Made by a program: the position numbers and the translations under genes. Source: Chryseobacterium angstadtii (lineage in GTDB: Bacteria; Bacteroidota; Bacteroidia; Flavobacteriales; Weeksellaceae). From it: a stretch of 64,000 nucleotides of DNA. Below, piece by piece: positions 35,534 through 43,993 of the stretch. The notes below the pieces were generated by a model. That model saw only the letters and a program-made list of their open reading frames with translations. It had not been told where the DNA came from and searched no databases. Location of the stretch: assembly GCF_001045465.1 (NCBI RefSeq), contig NZ_LFND01000005.1, forward strand, positions 310,001-374,000. Direction: 5' to 3'. The first letter of the stretch is position 1; each line of letters begins with the position of its first letter.

Positions 35534-37958
35534 AACCCCTATATTACTTTTATTCCTTGTCGGTCTTCCTATTTTTGCTTCTGCCCAGCAGAGTGAACGC
35601 GTTAACGGAAAGATCATGTTGTCCGAAAAAGTGCCCGTGAAGAATGCGCTTTTAAGATTAGTTAATACGCCGTATCAGGCTAAGACCAACAATTTAGGAG
35701 AATATTACTTTGATAATGTGCCACCCGGAGAATATACGCTTCAGGTGGTTTTGAATGACATTGAACTGATGCGTGAGAAGATCCGCATTGAAAAAGATGT
35801 TTTTGAAATTCCGGCTATTTATACTTCAGTAGAAAACAACGTGATTGAAGGAATTACAGTGTATGCCGTAAGCCGAAACAAATTTCTCGATAAAGACAGT
35901 ACATCTGTTGCAAAGATGCCTTTGAAAAATCTTGAAAATCCTCAGTTCTATACAAGCATCAATCAGCAGATTCTGAAGGAGCAATTGATCTATGATGTTT
36001 CCGATGCCTTGAAAAACGTTTCAGGTATTGTAAAAATGCAGGGAAGTGCCGGGAGAGCGGGAGACGGAAGTTTTTATTATAATTTAAGAGGATTTCCTAC
36101 CAGGGTTTCTATGGTAGACGGTGTTCCGGCAACCACCAACTCGGAAATTGATCCTGCAGATATTGAACGTATCGACGTGATCAAAGGACCTTCCGGAACC
36201 CTTTACGGAGGGGCGGTGAATTCCTTCGGAGGATTGATTAATGTAACGACCAAAAAGCCGAAAGATTATTTCGGAGGAGAAGTTTCTTATCTTTTGGGAA
36301 GCTATAATCTGAACCGTGTTACAGCTGATGTATATGGCCCGATTACAGATTCAAGAAAAACGTTGTTCCGTTTGAATGCTGCGTATCAGTATCAGAACGG
36401 ATTCAGAGATTCTGAATTCAGAAAATCAATGTTTGTGGCCCCTACATTCAGTTATCAGGTGAACGACAGGTTAAAATTTAACCTGGGAGCTCAGATTTAT
36501 ACCTATGAAGGAACCAACACTCCGATTATCTTTTTACCTAGAACGAGAGCATTTATTGCAAAAACTCCGGGTGAACTTGGATACGACTGGAAAAGATCTT
36601 ATTCAAATAATGATATGAGCTTAAAGGCGCCTTCCATCAATGTAAAAGCTGAGGTGAATTATAAAATTTCAGATCAGTGGACTTCTCAGACTTTACTCTC
36701 AAGAAACTACAGAAAAACGGAAGGATTATACCAATATCAGTTCATGAGAGGAGACACGGATAACATTTTAGAGCGTAATGTACAGTGGCAGAATGGTGAG
36801 GGAGCCTCTACCAGCTTTCAACAGAACTTTAATGGAGAATTTAAGATAGGAAGCGTTAAGAACAAACTTCTTATCGGATTAGATTATTTAAACCAGTCTT
36901 TGAATAATAACCTTTCTCCAATTGTTGCATATGACAGAATTGATGGGAAGAATCTCGCAGCGCCAATAGGTGGAGGAGTGACAGGAACATATGGAGCCAT
37001 TTCCAAAGATTTGGCTTTACAAAAAATCCAGACTTCTACAGCTCCTTTAGTAAGAAATACGGCATCCAGCAATATTTACGGAGCGTATATTTCTGATGCG
37101 GTATACATTACAGACCGTTTGATTGCTTTATTAAGCTTACGTTTTGACCATTATGAAAGCAAAGGACAACTTGACTTAAACACAAATATCAATACGGGAA
37201 CATTCAATCAGAATGCATTATCTCCAAAATTCGGTTTAACCTACCAGATCCTTAAAGATCATTTGTCTGCATATGCTAACTATATGAATGGTTTCAGCAA
37301 TGTAGTTCCGGTTGCACAGCCGCTTGCAGACTATAGTGGAGATTTCAAACCACAGAGATCCAATCAGTGGGAAGTGGGATTCAAAGGAAATCTTTGGAGA
37401 AACAGAGTGAACTTCACAGTAGGATATTATGATATTCTGGTTAATAATATGCTAAGAGTAGAACCGATATTTCGTGACGGAAAAAGCTACAATGTGACCA
37501 TTCAGGATGGAGAACAGAGAAGTAAAGGTTTCGAAATTGAAACGATCCTTAACCCGATTCAGGGTCTGAATATTATGGCAGGATATTCTCACAACGACAG
37601 TAAGTTTGTAAAAGCTGCTCCTGCTGTGGATGGCCGTCGTCCGTCTTCTTCAGGTCCCACTAATGTATTCAATTCATGGGTGAGCTATATATTGCCGATC
37701 AATGGACTTTCAGGTCTTGGATTAGGCTTTGGAGTAAACCGTGTCGGCGAGCAGATTACTGTAGATAATGCAACTACCGGACAGTTTACCTTCCCGGCTT
37801 ATACTTTAATCAATGCTTCCATTTCTCTTGAAAAAGAAAGATACAGATTAGGATTTAAAATGAATAATTTAGGAAATGCACAGTATTTTGCAGGGCAAGG
37901 TGTTATAGTTGCCCAAATGCCTCGTAACTTTGTAGCTGAGGTGAGTCTTAAATTTTAA
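35520..37958 (+). CDS. TonB-dependent siderophore receptor
   Basis: 812 residues. Signal peptide MKIFKTPILLLFLVGLPIFASA, then a CarboxypepD_reg-like beta-sandwich (about 28-105, RVNGKIMLSEKVPVKNALLRL), the plug (about 130-245 with DALKNVSGIVKMQGSAGRAGDG and VIKGPSGTLYGGAVNSFGGLINVTT split over short motifs) and a 22-strand outer-membrane barrel ending in NFVAEVSLKF, with a terminal Phe. It imports the ferric siderophore using TonB-ExbBD. Its place in the biosynthetic operon points to uptake of the product made here. Confidence 0.92.
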   Translation: MKIFKTPILLLFLVGLPIFASAQQSERVNGKIMLSEKVPVKNALLRLVNTPYQAKTNNLGEYYFDNVPPGEYTLQVVLNDIELMREKIRIEKDVFEIPAIYTSVENNVIEGITVYAVSRNKFLDKDSTSVAKMPLKNLENPQFYTSINQQILKEQLIYDVSDALKNVSGIVKMQGSAGRAGDGSFYYNLRGFPTRVSMVDGVPATTNSEIDPADIERIDVIKGPSGTLYGGAVNSFGGLINVTTKKPKDYFGGEVSYLLGSYNLNRVTADVYGPITDSRKTLFRLNAAYQYQNGFRDSEFRKSMFVAPTFSYQVNDRLKFNLGAQIYTYEGTNTPIIFLPRTRAFIAKTPGELGYDWKRSYSNNDMSLKAPSINVKAEVNYKISDQWTSQTLLSRNYRKTEGLYQYQFMRGDTDNILERNVQWQNGEGASTSFQQNFNGEFKIGSVKNKLLIGLDYLNQSLNNNLSPIVAYDRIDGKNLAAPIGGGVTGTYGAISKDLALQKIQTSTAPLVRNTASSNIYGAYISDAVYITDRLIALLSLRFDHYESKGQLDLNTNINTGTFNQNALSPKFGLTYQILKDHLSAYANYMNGFSNVVPVAQPLADYSGDFKPQRSNQWEVGFKGNLWRNRVNFTVGYYDILVNNMLRVEPIFRDGKSYNVTIQDGEQRSKGFEIETILNPIQGLNIMAGYSHNDSKFVKAAPAVDGRRPSSSGPTNVFNSWVSYILPINGLSGLGLGFGVNRVGEQITVDNATTGQFTFPAYTLINASISLEKERYRLGFKMNNLGNAQYFAGQGVIVAQMPRNFVAEVSLKF

Positions 37959-37960
37959 TA

Positions 37961-39130
37961 ATGAATTCTACATTTAGAAAGATAACATATCAATTACATC
38001 TATGGCTCGGACTAACGTCCGGGCTTATAGTTGTAATAATGGCAGTTACAGGATGTATTCTTGCTTTTGAAAAAGAATTGAAACATGCCATACACCCGGA
38101 AAAATATTTCGTTAAAACCATAAAAAAAGAAAAACTTCCGTTTTCTGACCTTAAACTAAAAGCTGAACAGGCATTACCGGACAGTCTGAAAGTGAGCAGG
38201 GTAGAGATATCTTCAGATCCTTCAAGAAGCTATGTCTTCCGATCTTTGAAAATGAATAAGGAAGCATTAACGTACTGGGGTTCTTATATTCATTATTACA
38301 GAGTGTATGTAGACCCTTATACCGGAAAAGTGCTTGAAGTGGAAAATGCAAAAAATGATTTTTTCGAGATTGTGATGGATCTTCACAGAAGACTTTTGCT
38401 GGGTGAAAAAATTGGAAAAACCATTACCGGATATTCAACGCTTATATTGGCAATTATGCTTTTTTCAGGGCTGGTGATCTGGTTTCCCCGGAAAATGAAT
38501 AAGAATGCACTGAAAGGAATGTTTTTCATTAAAACATCGGCCAAATGGAAAAGAATCAATTATGATATGCACAATGTCTTGGGATTTTATGCGGTCATTC
38601 CTCTGCTTCTGATCTGTTATGCCGCTTTGGTCTGGAATTTTGAAGGCTTCGACAAATGGATGAAGAAAACGCTGAACGGAAAAGCCAAAACGGAAGAGAA
38701 AGCCAAAAGCATAATTCCTTCCGAAGAATCAACGGATCAGAAAAATATCCTGAATATCGTAGGAAATAGAGTAGAGAAGAGTCTGGCAGATAAAGAATCG
38801 GCGCTCATCAGCTTTCCGAAGACAGAAGAGGGAACTTATTATGCTGAGGTTACCTATGGCAGCAAGCATTACCAGAATGAGCAGTTCAATTTTGATCAGT
38901 ATTCGGGTAAAATAATAAGACAGCAATCCTACCAGGATAAGAACATTGGATATGGCTCTGCATTAAGAGCAAGGAATTATGATCTTCATACAGGAAGTAT
39001 TCTTGGAACCACCGGAAGATTCTTATTTCTTTTTGCAGGTATTATTGCGGCTTCACTTCCTGTTACGGGATTTATTATTTATTTAAACAGAAAAAAGAAG
39101 AAGCCAAAGAAAAAGAAAGTGAAAGTATAA
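37961..39130 (+). CDS. PepSY-associated membrane protein, probable siderophore-iron reductase
   Basis: 389 residues with an N-terminal membrane helix (LWLGLTSGLIVVIMAVTGCILAF), PepSY domains on the outer side, further helices at about 155-175, 205-225 and 340-365, and a basic tail. Conserved histidines such as those in ITYQLHLWLG, DLHRRLLLG, YDMHNVLGF and YDLHTGSI could hold haem. Proteins of this type (FpvG-like, PiuB) reduce ferric siderophores in the periplasm. It starts 2 bases after the receptor stop and ends the operon; a terminator follows. Confidence 0.86.
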   Translation: MNSTFRKITYQLHLWLGLTSGLIVVIMAVTGCILAFEKELKHAIHPEKYFVKTIKKEKLPFSDLKLKAEQALPDSLKVSRVEISSDPSRSYVFRSLKMNKEALTYWGSYIHYYRVYVDPYTGKVLEVENAKNDFFEIVMDLHRRLLLGEKIGKTITGYSTLILAIMLFSGLVIWFPRKMNKNALKGMFFIKTSAKWKRINYDMHNVLGFYAVIPLLLICYAALVWNFEGFDKWMKKTLNGKAKTEEKAKSIIPSEESTDQKNILNIVGNRVEKSLADKESALISFPKTEEGTYYAEVTYGSKHYQNEQFNFDQYSGKIIRQQSYQDKNIGYGSALRARNYDLHTGSILGTTGRFLFLFAGIIAASLPVTGFIIYLNRKKKKPKKKKVKV

Positions 39131-39163
39131 ACTTCGAAAAACTTAAAAAACAAAAATTCAGAT

Positions 39164-39193
39164 AAGTGTAACCATTGAGTGTTACACTTTTTT
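39164..39193 (+). terminator. Terminator of the siderophore operon
   Basis: Stem AAGTGTAAC / GTTACACTT with an 8-base loop and a T-run, 34 bases after the PepSY gene. Confidence 0.85.
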
Positions 39194-39278
39194 TATTCCT
39201 GAAAATTTCAAAAATCCATAAAACGCAAACATCTGTGTACATCCGTGCCATCTGTGGTTAATTTAAATTTAAAACCAA

Positions 39279-39846
39279 TTTTCACGGAATACTATTTTGA
39301 AACATTAAGATCAATGAAATGAGTAAGGTTAGTTAAGAAAAATCAATTGATTTTTTAAGCTATCCACCTTAAAGCAAAGCAAAACTTAATGTTCTTAAAA
39401 ACTTAATAACCCTTAATGGTTTATGAAAAAAGCTCTTAATTTCCATTTCAAACCTAATAGGTTTTTAAAACCTATTAGGTTTATTGTAACCATCCTCAAA
39501 AATCTGCTACATCTGCATAATCAGCGAGAAATAGAAAGTATTTTTACAACAATTCCATGGTGAGTTCCATATTCATTATTGAAAATCGATTTTCACGGAA
39601 TACTATTTTGAAACATTAAGATCAATGAAGTGAGTAAGGCTAGTTAAGAAAAAAATCAAATGATTTTTTAAAGCTATAAACCTTAAAGCAAAGCAAAACT
39701 TAATGTTCTTAAAAACTTAATAACCCTTAATGGTTTATAAAAAAAGCTCTTAATTTTCATTTCCAACCTAATAGATTTCAAAAACCAATAAGGTTTAAAA
39801 TCAACATCCTCAAAAATCTGCTATATCTGCATAATCAGCGAGAAAT
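39279..39846. repeat. Direct repeat, two copies of about 256 bp
   Basis: Copy 1 spans 39279-39533 and copy 2 spans 39590-39846. Both begin TTTTCACGGAATACTATTTT and end with TCAGCGAGAAATA; in between they share long identical runs such as CTTAAAGCAAAGCAAAACTT. Inside copy 1 AACCTAATAGGTTT faces AAACCTATTAGGTTT and forms a hairpin that is degraded in copy 2. No open frame covers the unit, so it is a non-coding intergenic repeat. A short relative occurs near 23987-24040. Confidence 0.85.
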
Positions 39847-39853
39847 AAAAAAA

Positions 39854-41341
39854 TCACAGCAATTTTTTAGCATTTTCCGCAAAAATTCCAACACTTCTCT
39901 CCATTTCCTCAATAGTAAGGTTTCCAAATCCCAATCTCATGGCAGTAAGATCTTTAGTCTGATAAAGCAGTGTCTTAGGAATAAACAGATTATTCTGCGC
40001 ACAATTCCGGCTCAGTTGCATCAGATTGACCCGAACATTCCATTCCAGCCAGAAAGCAAGACCTCCGGATGGTTTTTGAAACTGTATCAGCCCTTCCAGA
40101 TTGTTTTCAAGCAGTTCGGCAAAATAATCCCGCCTTTCCTGATAAACCTTTAGAGATTTCTTCAGATAACGGTGGATTTCACCTTCTTCAATCATTTCTC
40201 CCAGGGCTCTTTCCATTAAAATATCTCCCTGCCGGTCAATGATACCCAGATATTTTCTCATTTCTCCCATCAGATTTTCAGGAGCTACGATAAATCCGGT
40301 CCTGAACCCCGGTGCCAGCGATTTTCCAAAAGACCCGATGTAAATAACCATTCCGTTTGTATCTGCGCTGGCAAGTGGAAGGATGGGGCTTTTATCATAA
40401 TGAAATTCATAATCGTAATCATCTTCCAGAATGATGAATCCATATTCATTGGCCAGATCCAGAAGTTCCAGTCTGCGTTGGGCGCTTAAAGCAACAGTTG
40501 TAGGATAGTGATGATGCGGCGTAAGATAAAGCATTCTGATTTTTTGCTTTTTGCAGGCTTCTCTTACATGTTCTACAATAATTCCGTCTTCATCAATGGG
40601 CATCGAAAGAATATTCACGCCTGCCTTTTGAAAAATCATATTCACGGAAAAATAACTCAATGCTCCTACCAAAACAGTATCATTCTGAGAAAGGAGAATT
40701 TCGGAAACAATATAAATACTCATCTCCGTGCTTCGGGTAATGAGAAGATTGTTCTTTGAAATTGGCATTCCTCGGGAAAGATTGAGGTACCGGGATAAAT
40801 GTTCTTTAAAAAATTCACTTCCGTCGTGGTTGTAATGTCCCAGCATTTTCTGGTTGGATTTCCTTTTAAGAATAGAACTGTAAAACCGTGAATGCTGGCC
40901 AATCTGGGTCAGTCTGATATCCGGTACGCCATCATTAAAAACATATTCACAATCTGAATGCTCAAACGGATTATCTAAAATATTGGACGTTTTAAAAGAG
41001 AAACCTGTCGTTTCGGGGTAATTCTGAAGACTGTTTTTTTCAAAATTCTTCACTTTCACGGGTTTCTCATGATTTTCTCCGATAATGAAGGTTCCTTTGT
41101 TGGGAAGGCTTTCTACCCAGCCCTGTGCCGATAGCTCGTCATATACTGCTACTGCTGTATTGCGGTGGATTTCCAGAACTTCACTGAAGGTCCGGGTTCC
41201 GGGCAGTTTGGTTCCATAAGGTAGAAAACCTCTCTGAATAGCATTGATCAGTTGATTGGCTATTTGCATATAGATAGAAGTCTCTGAACTTCTGTCGATT
41301 TCTATAAAACTTTGATAAGGAATTTTAACCGGACTATCCAT
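39854..41341 (-). CDS. MocR-type GntR regulator with aminotransferase domain
   Basis: 495 residues. N-terminal GntR winged helix (about 20-90): TSIYMQIANQLINAIQRGFL, LPGTRTFSEVLEIHRNTAVAVYDELSAQGWV. C-terminal fold-type I aminotransferase-like domain (about 115-490) with the PLP features YLTPHHHYPT, ILEDDYDYEFHY and the Lys in YIGSFGKSLAPGFRTG. MocR proteins sense PLP or amino compounds (PdxR, GabR, TauR). It is divergent from the biotin operon, and a TGGnACC-type direct repeat lies between, so control of that operon is possible but unproven. Confidence 0.88.
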   Translation of the reverse strand: MDSPVKIPYQSFIEIDRSSETSIYMQIANQLINAIQRGFLPYGTKLPGTRTFSEVLEIHRNTAVAVYDELSAQGWVESLPNKGTFIIGENHEKPVKVKNFEKNSLQNYPETTGFSFKTSNILDNPFEHSDCEYVFNDGVPDIRLTQIGQHSRFYSSILKRKSNQKMLGHYNHDGSEFFKEHLSRYLNLSRGMPISKNNLLITRSTEMSIYIVSEILLSQNDTVLVGALSYFSVNMIFQKAGVNILSMPIDEDGIIVEHVREACKKQKIRMLYLTPHHHYPTTVALSAQRRLELLDLANEYGFIILEDDYDYEFHYDKSPILPLASADTNGMVIYIGSFGKSLAPGFRTGFIVAPENLMGEMRKYLGIIDRQGDILMERALGEMIEEGEIHRYLKKSLKVYQERRDYFAELLENNLEGLIQFQKPSGGLAFWLEWNVRVNLMQLSRNCAQNNLFIPKTLLYQTKDLTAMRLGFGNLTIEEMERSVGIFAENAKKLL

Positions 41342-41352
41342 AATATTAAAAC

Positions 41353-41389
41353 TGGCACCTTTTAATGGTCCGGCAATATACTAATTTTG
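41353..41389 (+). promoter_or_regulatory. Candidate MocR operator and -7 box of the biotin operon
   Basis: TGGCACC (41353-41359) and TGGTCCG (41366-41372) form a direct repeat with a 13-base period, the arrangement MocR proteins use. Nine bases further on TAATTTTG (41382-41389) is a good -7 box facing the biotin operon. No BirA-type TTGTAAAC dyad was seen. Confidence 0.4.
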
Positions 41390-41400
41390 GATCAAAGTAA

Positions 41401-41515
41401 ATGATAAGTTACGGGATACGCGTTACGAGGTATTAACTACGACCTATGAAAAGAGGATTAAACCCCGAAACTCGTACCCCAAAACCCAAACCTCGCAACC
41501 CGAACAAAAATCAAA
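41401..41515. repeat. ACCCG-type intergenic repeat with dyad structure
   Basis: The left part (GTTACGGGATACGCGTTACG) and the right part (CTCGTACCCCAAAACCC then CCTCGCAACCCG) are related as imperfect inverted repeats. Relatives sit at 43325-43376 and, in the opposite direction, at 44983-45025. The block happens to be open in the frame of the next gene but lies before its likely ATG. Confidence 0.55.
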
Positions 41516-41520
41516 AATAT

Positions 41521-42144
41521 ATGGAATTTCATCAACTGCTTGAAAAAATTGTACAGGATGGAGTAATGCACGCCAAATGGCTGAATACGCTCTCATTCAT
41601 GGAAAATGCCGGAGCAAGAAAAATTTCGAAATGTGAGCATCCTGTTTCAGTGACCTTGATTCAGCTTAAACATGCTGCTGAAGAGCACCGTCACGCTTAT
41701 TATCTCAAAAAACAGATCGGGAAAATAGACCCTGAATTGTGCAAAACCTACCAGCCTGATGAACTTCTGGCGCCGGTAGCTACCAGACAGTACCTTCATT
41801 CTTTAGACATCAAAGCATGCAGATACCTTCAGACTGTATTCAATCTGAATCAGGAAGAACTGAAATATGCAGCCTATCTTTTTGTGACGTATGCTATTGA
41901 AGTCCGTGCTGATGAACTGTATCCGGTCTATCAGGATATTCTGACAAAAGAATCTTCAAAAATTATGGTAAAATCTATTATTCTGGAAGAAGAAGGACAT
42001 CTTGAGGAGATGATCAATCAGTTAGACGAGTTTTCGGCAGACTGGAAACTTCATGCCGAGCATATTCTGATGATAGAAAAAGAATTGCATACCCAATGGA
42101 TTGACGCTATAGCAGAAGAAGTGTCACAGGTAGATTATGCTTAA
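41521..42144 (+). CDS. Ferritin-like diiron protein of unknown function in the biotin operon
   Basis: 207 residues from ATG 41521 (MEFHQLLEKIVQDG); the frame upstream runs through the intergenic repeat. The sequence has four helices with two matching metal half-sites: Glu28 then Glu55-x-x-His58 (AAEEHRH), and Glu127 then Glu157-x-x-His160 (EEEGHLEE). This is the ferritin/rubrerythrin diiron pattern. I do not recognise a named family. It overlaps bioF by 8 bases, so it is translated with the biotin genes and could take part in making or supplying the pimeloyl moiety; that role is inferred only from position. Confidence 0.78.
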   Translation: MEFHQLLEKIVQDGVMHAKWLNTLSFMENAGARKISKCEHPVSVTLIQLKHAAEEHRHAYYLKKQIGKIDPELCKTYQPDELLAPVATRQYLHSLDIKACRYLQTVFNLNQEELKYAAYLFVTYAIEVRADELYPVYQDILTKESSKIMVKSIILEEEGHLEEMINQLDEFSADWKLHAEHILMIEKELHTQWIDAIAEEVSQVDYA

Positions 42145-43237
42145 AAAATTTCAGCAAGCCCTCGTTAAAAGAGAGGAAGACGGAATATTAAGGACTTTAA
42201 AACCTCAGTCAAAAGGAGTTGATTTTTATTCCAATGATTATCTGGGTTTGGCTGGAAATAAAGAATTGCAGTTGGAGTTACTGTTACAGATCCAGGAAAA
42301 CCCGGAATTGCTTTCCGGAAGCTCCGGATCCAGGCTAATTAGTGGAAACAGTAGTAAAGTGACAGAAGTGGAAAACTATATTGCGGAACAACATCAGTAT
42401 TCTGCAGCATTGCTTTTTTCTTCCGGCTATAATGCAAATTTAGCTTTATTCTCTGCATTGCCAGACCGCCATGATGTCATTATTGTGGATGAACAGATTC
42501 ACCGTTCGGTTCATGATGCCTGCAGGATGTCGCATGCTAAGAAATTAAAATTCAGACATAATGATCTGGAAGATCTGGAATGTATTCTGCAAAAACAAAC
42601 CGGGCATTGCTATATTGCTATAGAAAGTCTCTATTCAATGGATGGAGATCTGGCTCCGATTCAGGAAATTGCAGCTTTGGCGAAAAAATATAATGCCGCT
42701 TTGGTTGTGGATGAAGCCCATGCTTTTGGCGTTTTCGGATACGGATTGATTGAAAAATATCAGTTGCATCACGATGTTTTTGCAGCCGTAATGACTTATG
42801 GAAAGGCTTTGGGAGCACATGGAGCATCTATTCTATGCAATGAAACAGTGAAGGCTTATCTGGTCAACTTTGCTTCGCCATTCATTTATACCACAGCAGC
42901 ACAGGATTTTTTATGGGCAGCTATACAAACCGGATATGAATTTTTAAAGAAGAACCCCCAATTACTCGAAAAGCTTCACAGAAATATTAACATTTTCAGA
43001 AATCAGAATATACAAACACCCTCTTCGGGATTGAGCCCGATACAGGCTGTACTGATTCCGGACAATCAACAATTGAGAAATTTACAGAGAGCTTTATCCG
43101 ACAAAAACTTCTTAACCTACGCCGTCTACAGTCCAACTGTAAAAGCAGGAACCGAAAGACTCAGAATATGCCTTCACAGCTTCAATACTGAAAAAGAAAT
43201 TGTTGAAATGGCGGAGATTATTGGAGGGTTTGTTTGA
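42137..43237 (+). CDS. bioF: 8-amino-7-oxononanoate synthase
   Basis: 366 residues, PLP enzyme that condenses a pimeloyl thioester with alanine in biotin synthesis. Motifs: YSNDYLGLAGN and SGSSGSRLISG near the N-terminus, DEAHAFGVFG for the PLP ring, and the Schiff-base Lys223 in MTYGKALGAHGAS. It is slightly short at the N-terminus compared with E. coli BioF (384). It overlaps the diiron protein gene by 8 bases. Other alpha-oxoamine synthases (KBL, serine palmitoyltransferase) are excluded by the bio context. Confidence 0.92.
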   Translation: MLKKFQQALVKREEDGILRTLKPQSKGVDFYSNDYLGLAGNKELQLELLLQIQENPELLSGSSGSRLISGNSSKVTEVENYIAEQHQYSAALLFSSGYNANLALFSALPDRHDVIIVDEQIHRSVHDACRMSHAKKLKFRHNDLEDLECILQKQTGHCYIAIESLYSMDGDLAPIQEIAALAKKYNAALVVDEAHAFGVFGYGLIEKYQLHHDVFAAVMTYGKALGAHGASILCNETVKAYLVNFASPFIYTTAAQDFLWAAIQTGYEFLKKNPQLLEKLHRNINIFRNQNIQTPSSGLSPIQAVLIPDNQQLRNLQRALSDKNFLTYAVYSPTVKAGTERLRICLHSFNTEKEIVEMAEIIGGFV

Positions 43238-43378
43238 AGCGAAATGGTGAAGGAAGCAAATAAAGCAAAGATGGCTGAGAAAGCGAATTTGCAAAATTGC
43301 TTATGGATAATGAATAAAAAAAAAGCAAAACCCGAAACCCGAATCACGCACCCCGTAACCCGAACCCCGCAACACCCC
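43238..43378. repeat. Spacer between bioF and bioD made of two repeat blocks
   Basis: A purine-rich block (43238-43300, with AAAGCAAAGATGGCTGAG) resembles the one at 61386-61440. It is followed by an ACCCG-type block (43325-43376, with AACCCGAAACCCGAATCACG). The bioD frame is open through the spacer but shows no protein-like sequence. Confidence 0.5.
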
Positions 43379-43993
43379 ATGAACAAACTATTCATCACCG
43401 GCATAGGAACCGAAGTTGGAAAAACAATATGCTCAGCTGTTTTAACGCAATATTTTAAAGCAGATTACTGGAAACCTGTACAGTCCGGAGATCTGGAGTA
43501 CTCAGACAGTTATAAAATAGAATCCTGGACAGATGATACAGTCTGTCATCCGGAAACTTACCGTTTTAAACTGGCTGCGTCTCCTCACCAGTCTGCCCGC
43601 GAGGAAGATGTACAGATAGATATTAATCATTTTCAGATTCCTCAAACAGATAATATGCTTATTGTAGAAGGAGCGGGAGGACTTATGGTTCCTCTTTCAG
43701 ATGACACTTTTATGATTGATCTGATTGAGAAGCTTGAACTTCCCACAGCATTGGTGGTCCGGAATTATTTAGGGTGCATCAATCACAGTCTGCTTTCCAT
43801 CATGGCATTAGAACAAAAAGAAATTAAACTGGAATATCTGATCCTCAACGGAACTTTTCCTCCGGATACGGAAAGAGTTATTTCCGGATATATAAAAAAA
43901 GAAACGAGAATTATCCGCATCCCTGAAATTGATCAGCCTACAAAAGACAGCATCAGAAATGCTGCAGAACAATTAAAAAAAACAAATTTATGA
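43379..43993 (+). CDS. bioD: Dethiobiotin synthetase
   Basis: 204 residues from ATG 43379 (MNKLFITGIGTEVGKT), where the P-loop GIGTEVGKT starts at the usual position; the longer frame from 43244 covers repeat sequence. Other motifs: KPVQSGDLEYSDS, the VEGAGGLMVPL loop and the RNYLGCINHSLLS segment. The enzyme closes the ureido ring of dethiobiotin with CO2 and ATP. Its stop overlaps the bioB start (ATGA). Confidence 0.94.
   Translation: MNKLFITGIGTEVGKTICSAVLTQYFKADYWKPVQSGDLEYSDSYKIESWTDDTVCHPETYRFKLAASPHQSAREEDVQIDINHFQIPQTDNMLIVEGAGGLMVPLSDDTFMIDLIEKLELPTALVVRNYLGCINHSLLSIMALEQKEIKLEYLILNGTFPPDTERVISGYIKKETRIIRIPEIDQPTKDSIRNAAEQLKKTNL

Larger units (their letters stand above)
39131..39853. 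other. Non-coding region with terminator and large tandem repeat
   Basis: 723 bases without a gene. It begins with the siderophore operon terminator and then consists mostly of two copies of a ~256-bp repeat (listed separately) with a linker at 39534-39589. Confidence 0.8.

Noticed and set aside
39131..39853. CRISPR array
   Set aside because: There are only two long copies without short regular repeats and spacers, and no cas genes are nearby.
41446..41520. N-terminal extension of the diiron protein
   Set aside because: It translates the ACCCG-type repeat into a Pro/Lys/Asn-rich stretch; ATG 41521 precedes the first helix.
42137..43237. 2-amino-3-ketobutyrate CoA ligase or serine palmitoyltransferase instead of BioF
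   Set aside because: Same superfamily, but the operon with bioD, bioB and bioA settles the assignment.
43244..43378. N-terminal extension of BioD
   Set aside because: The frame is open only because the spacer repeats lack stops; the P-loop fixes the start at 43379.
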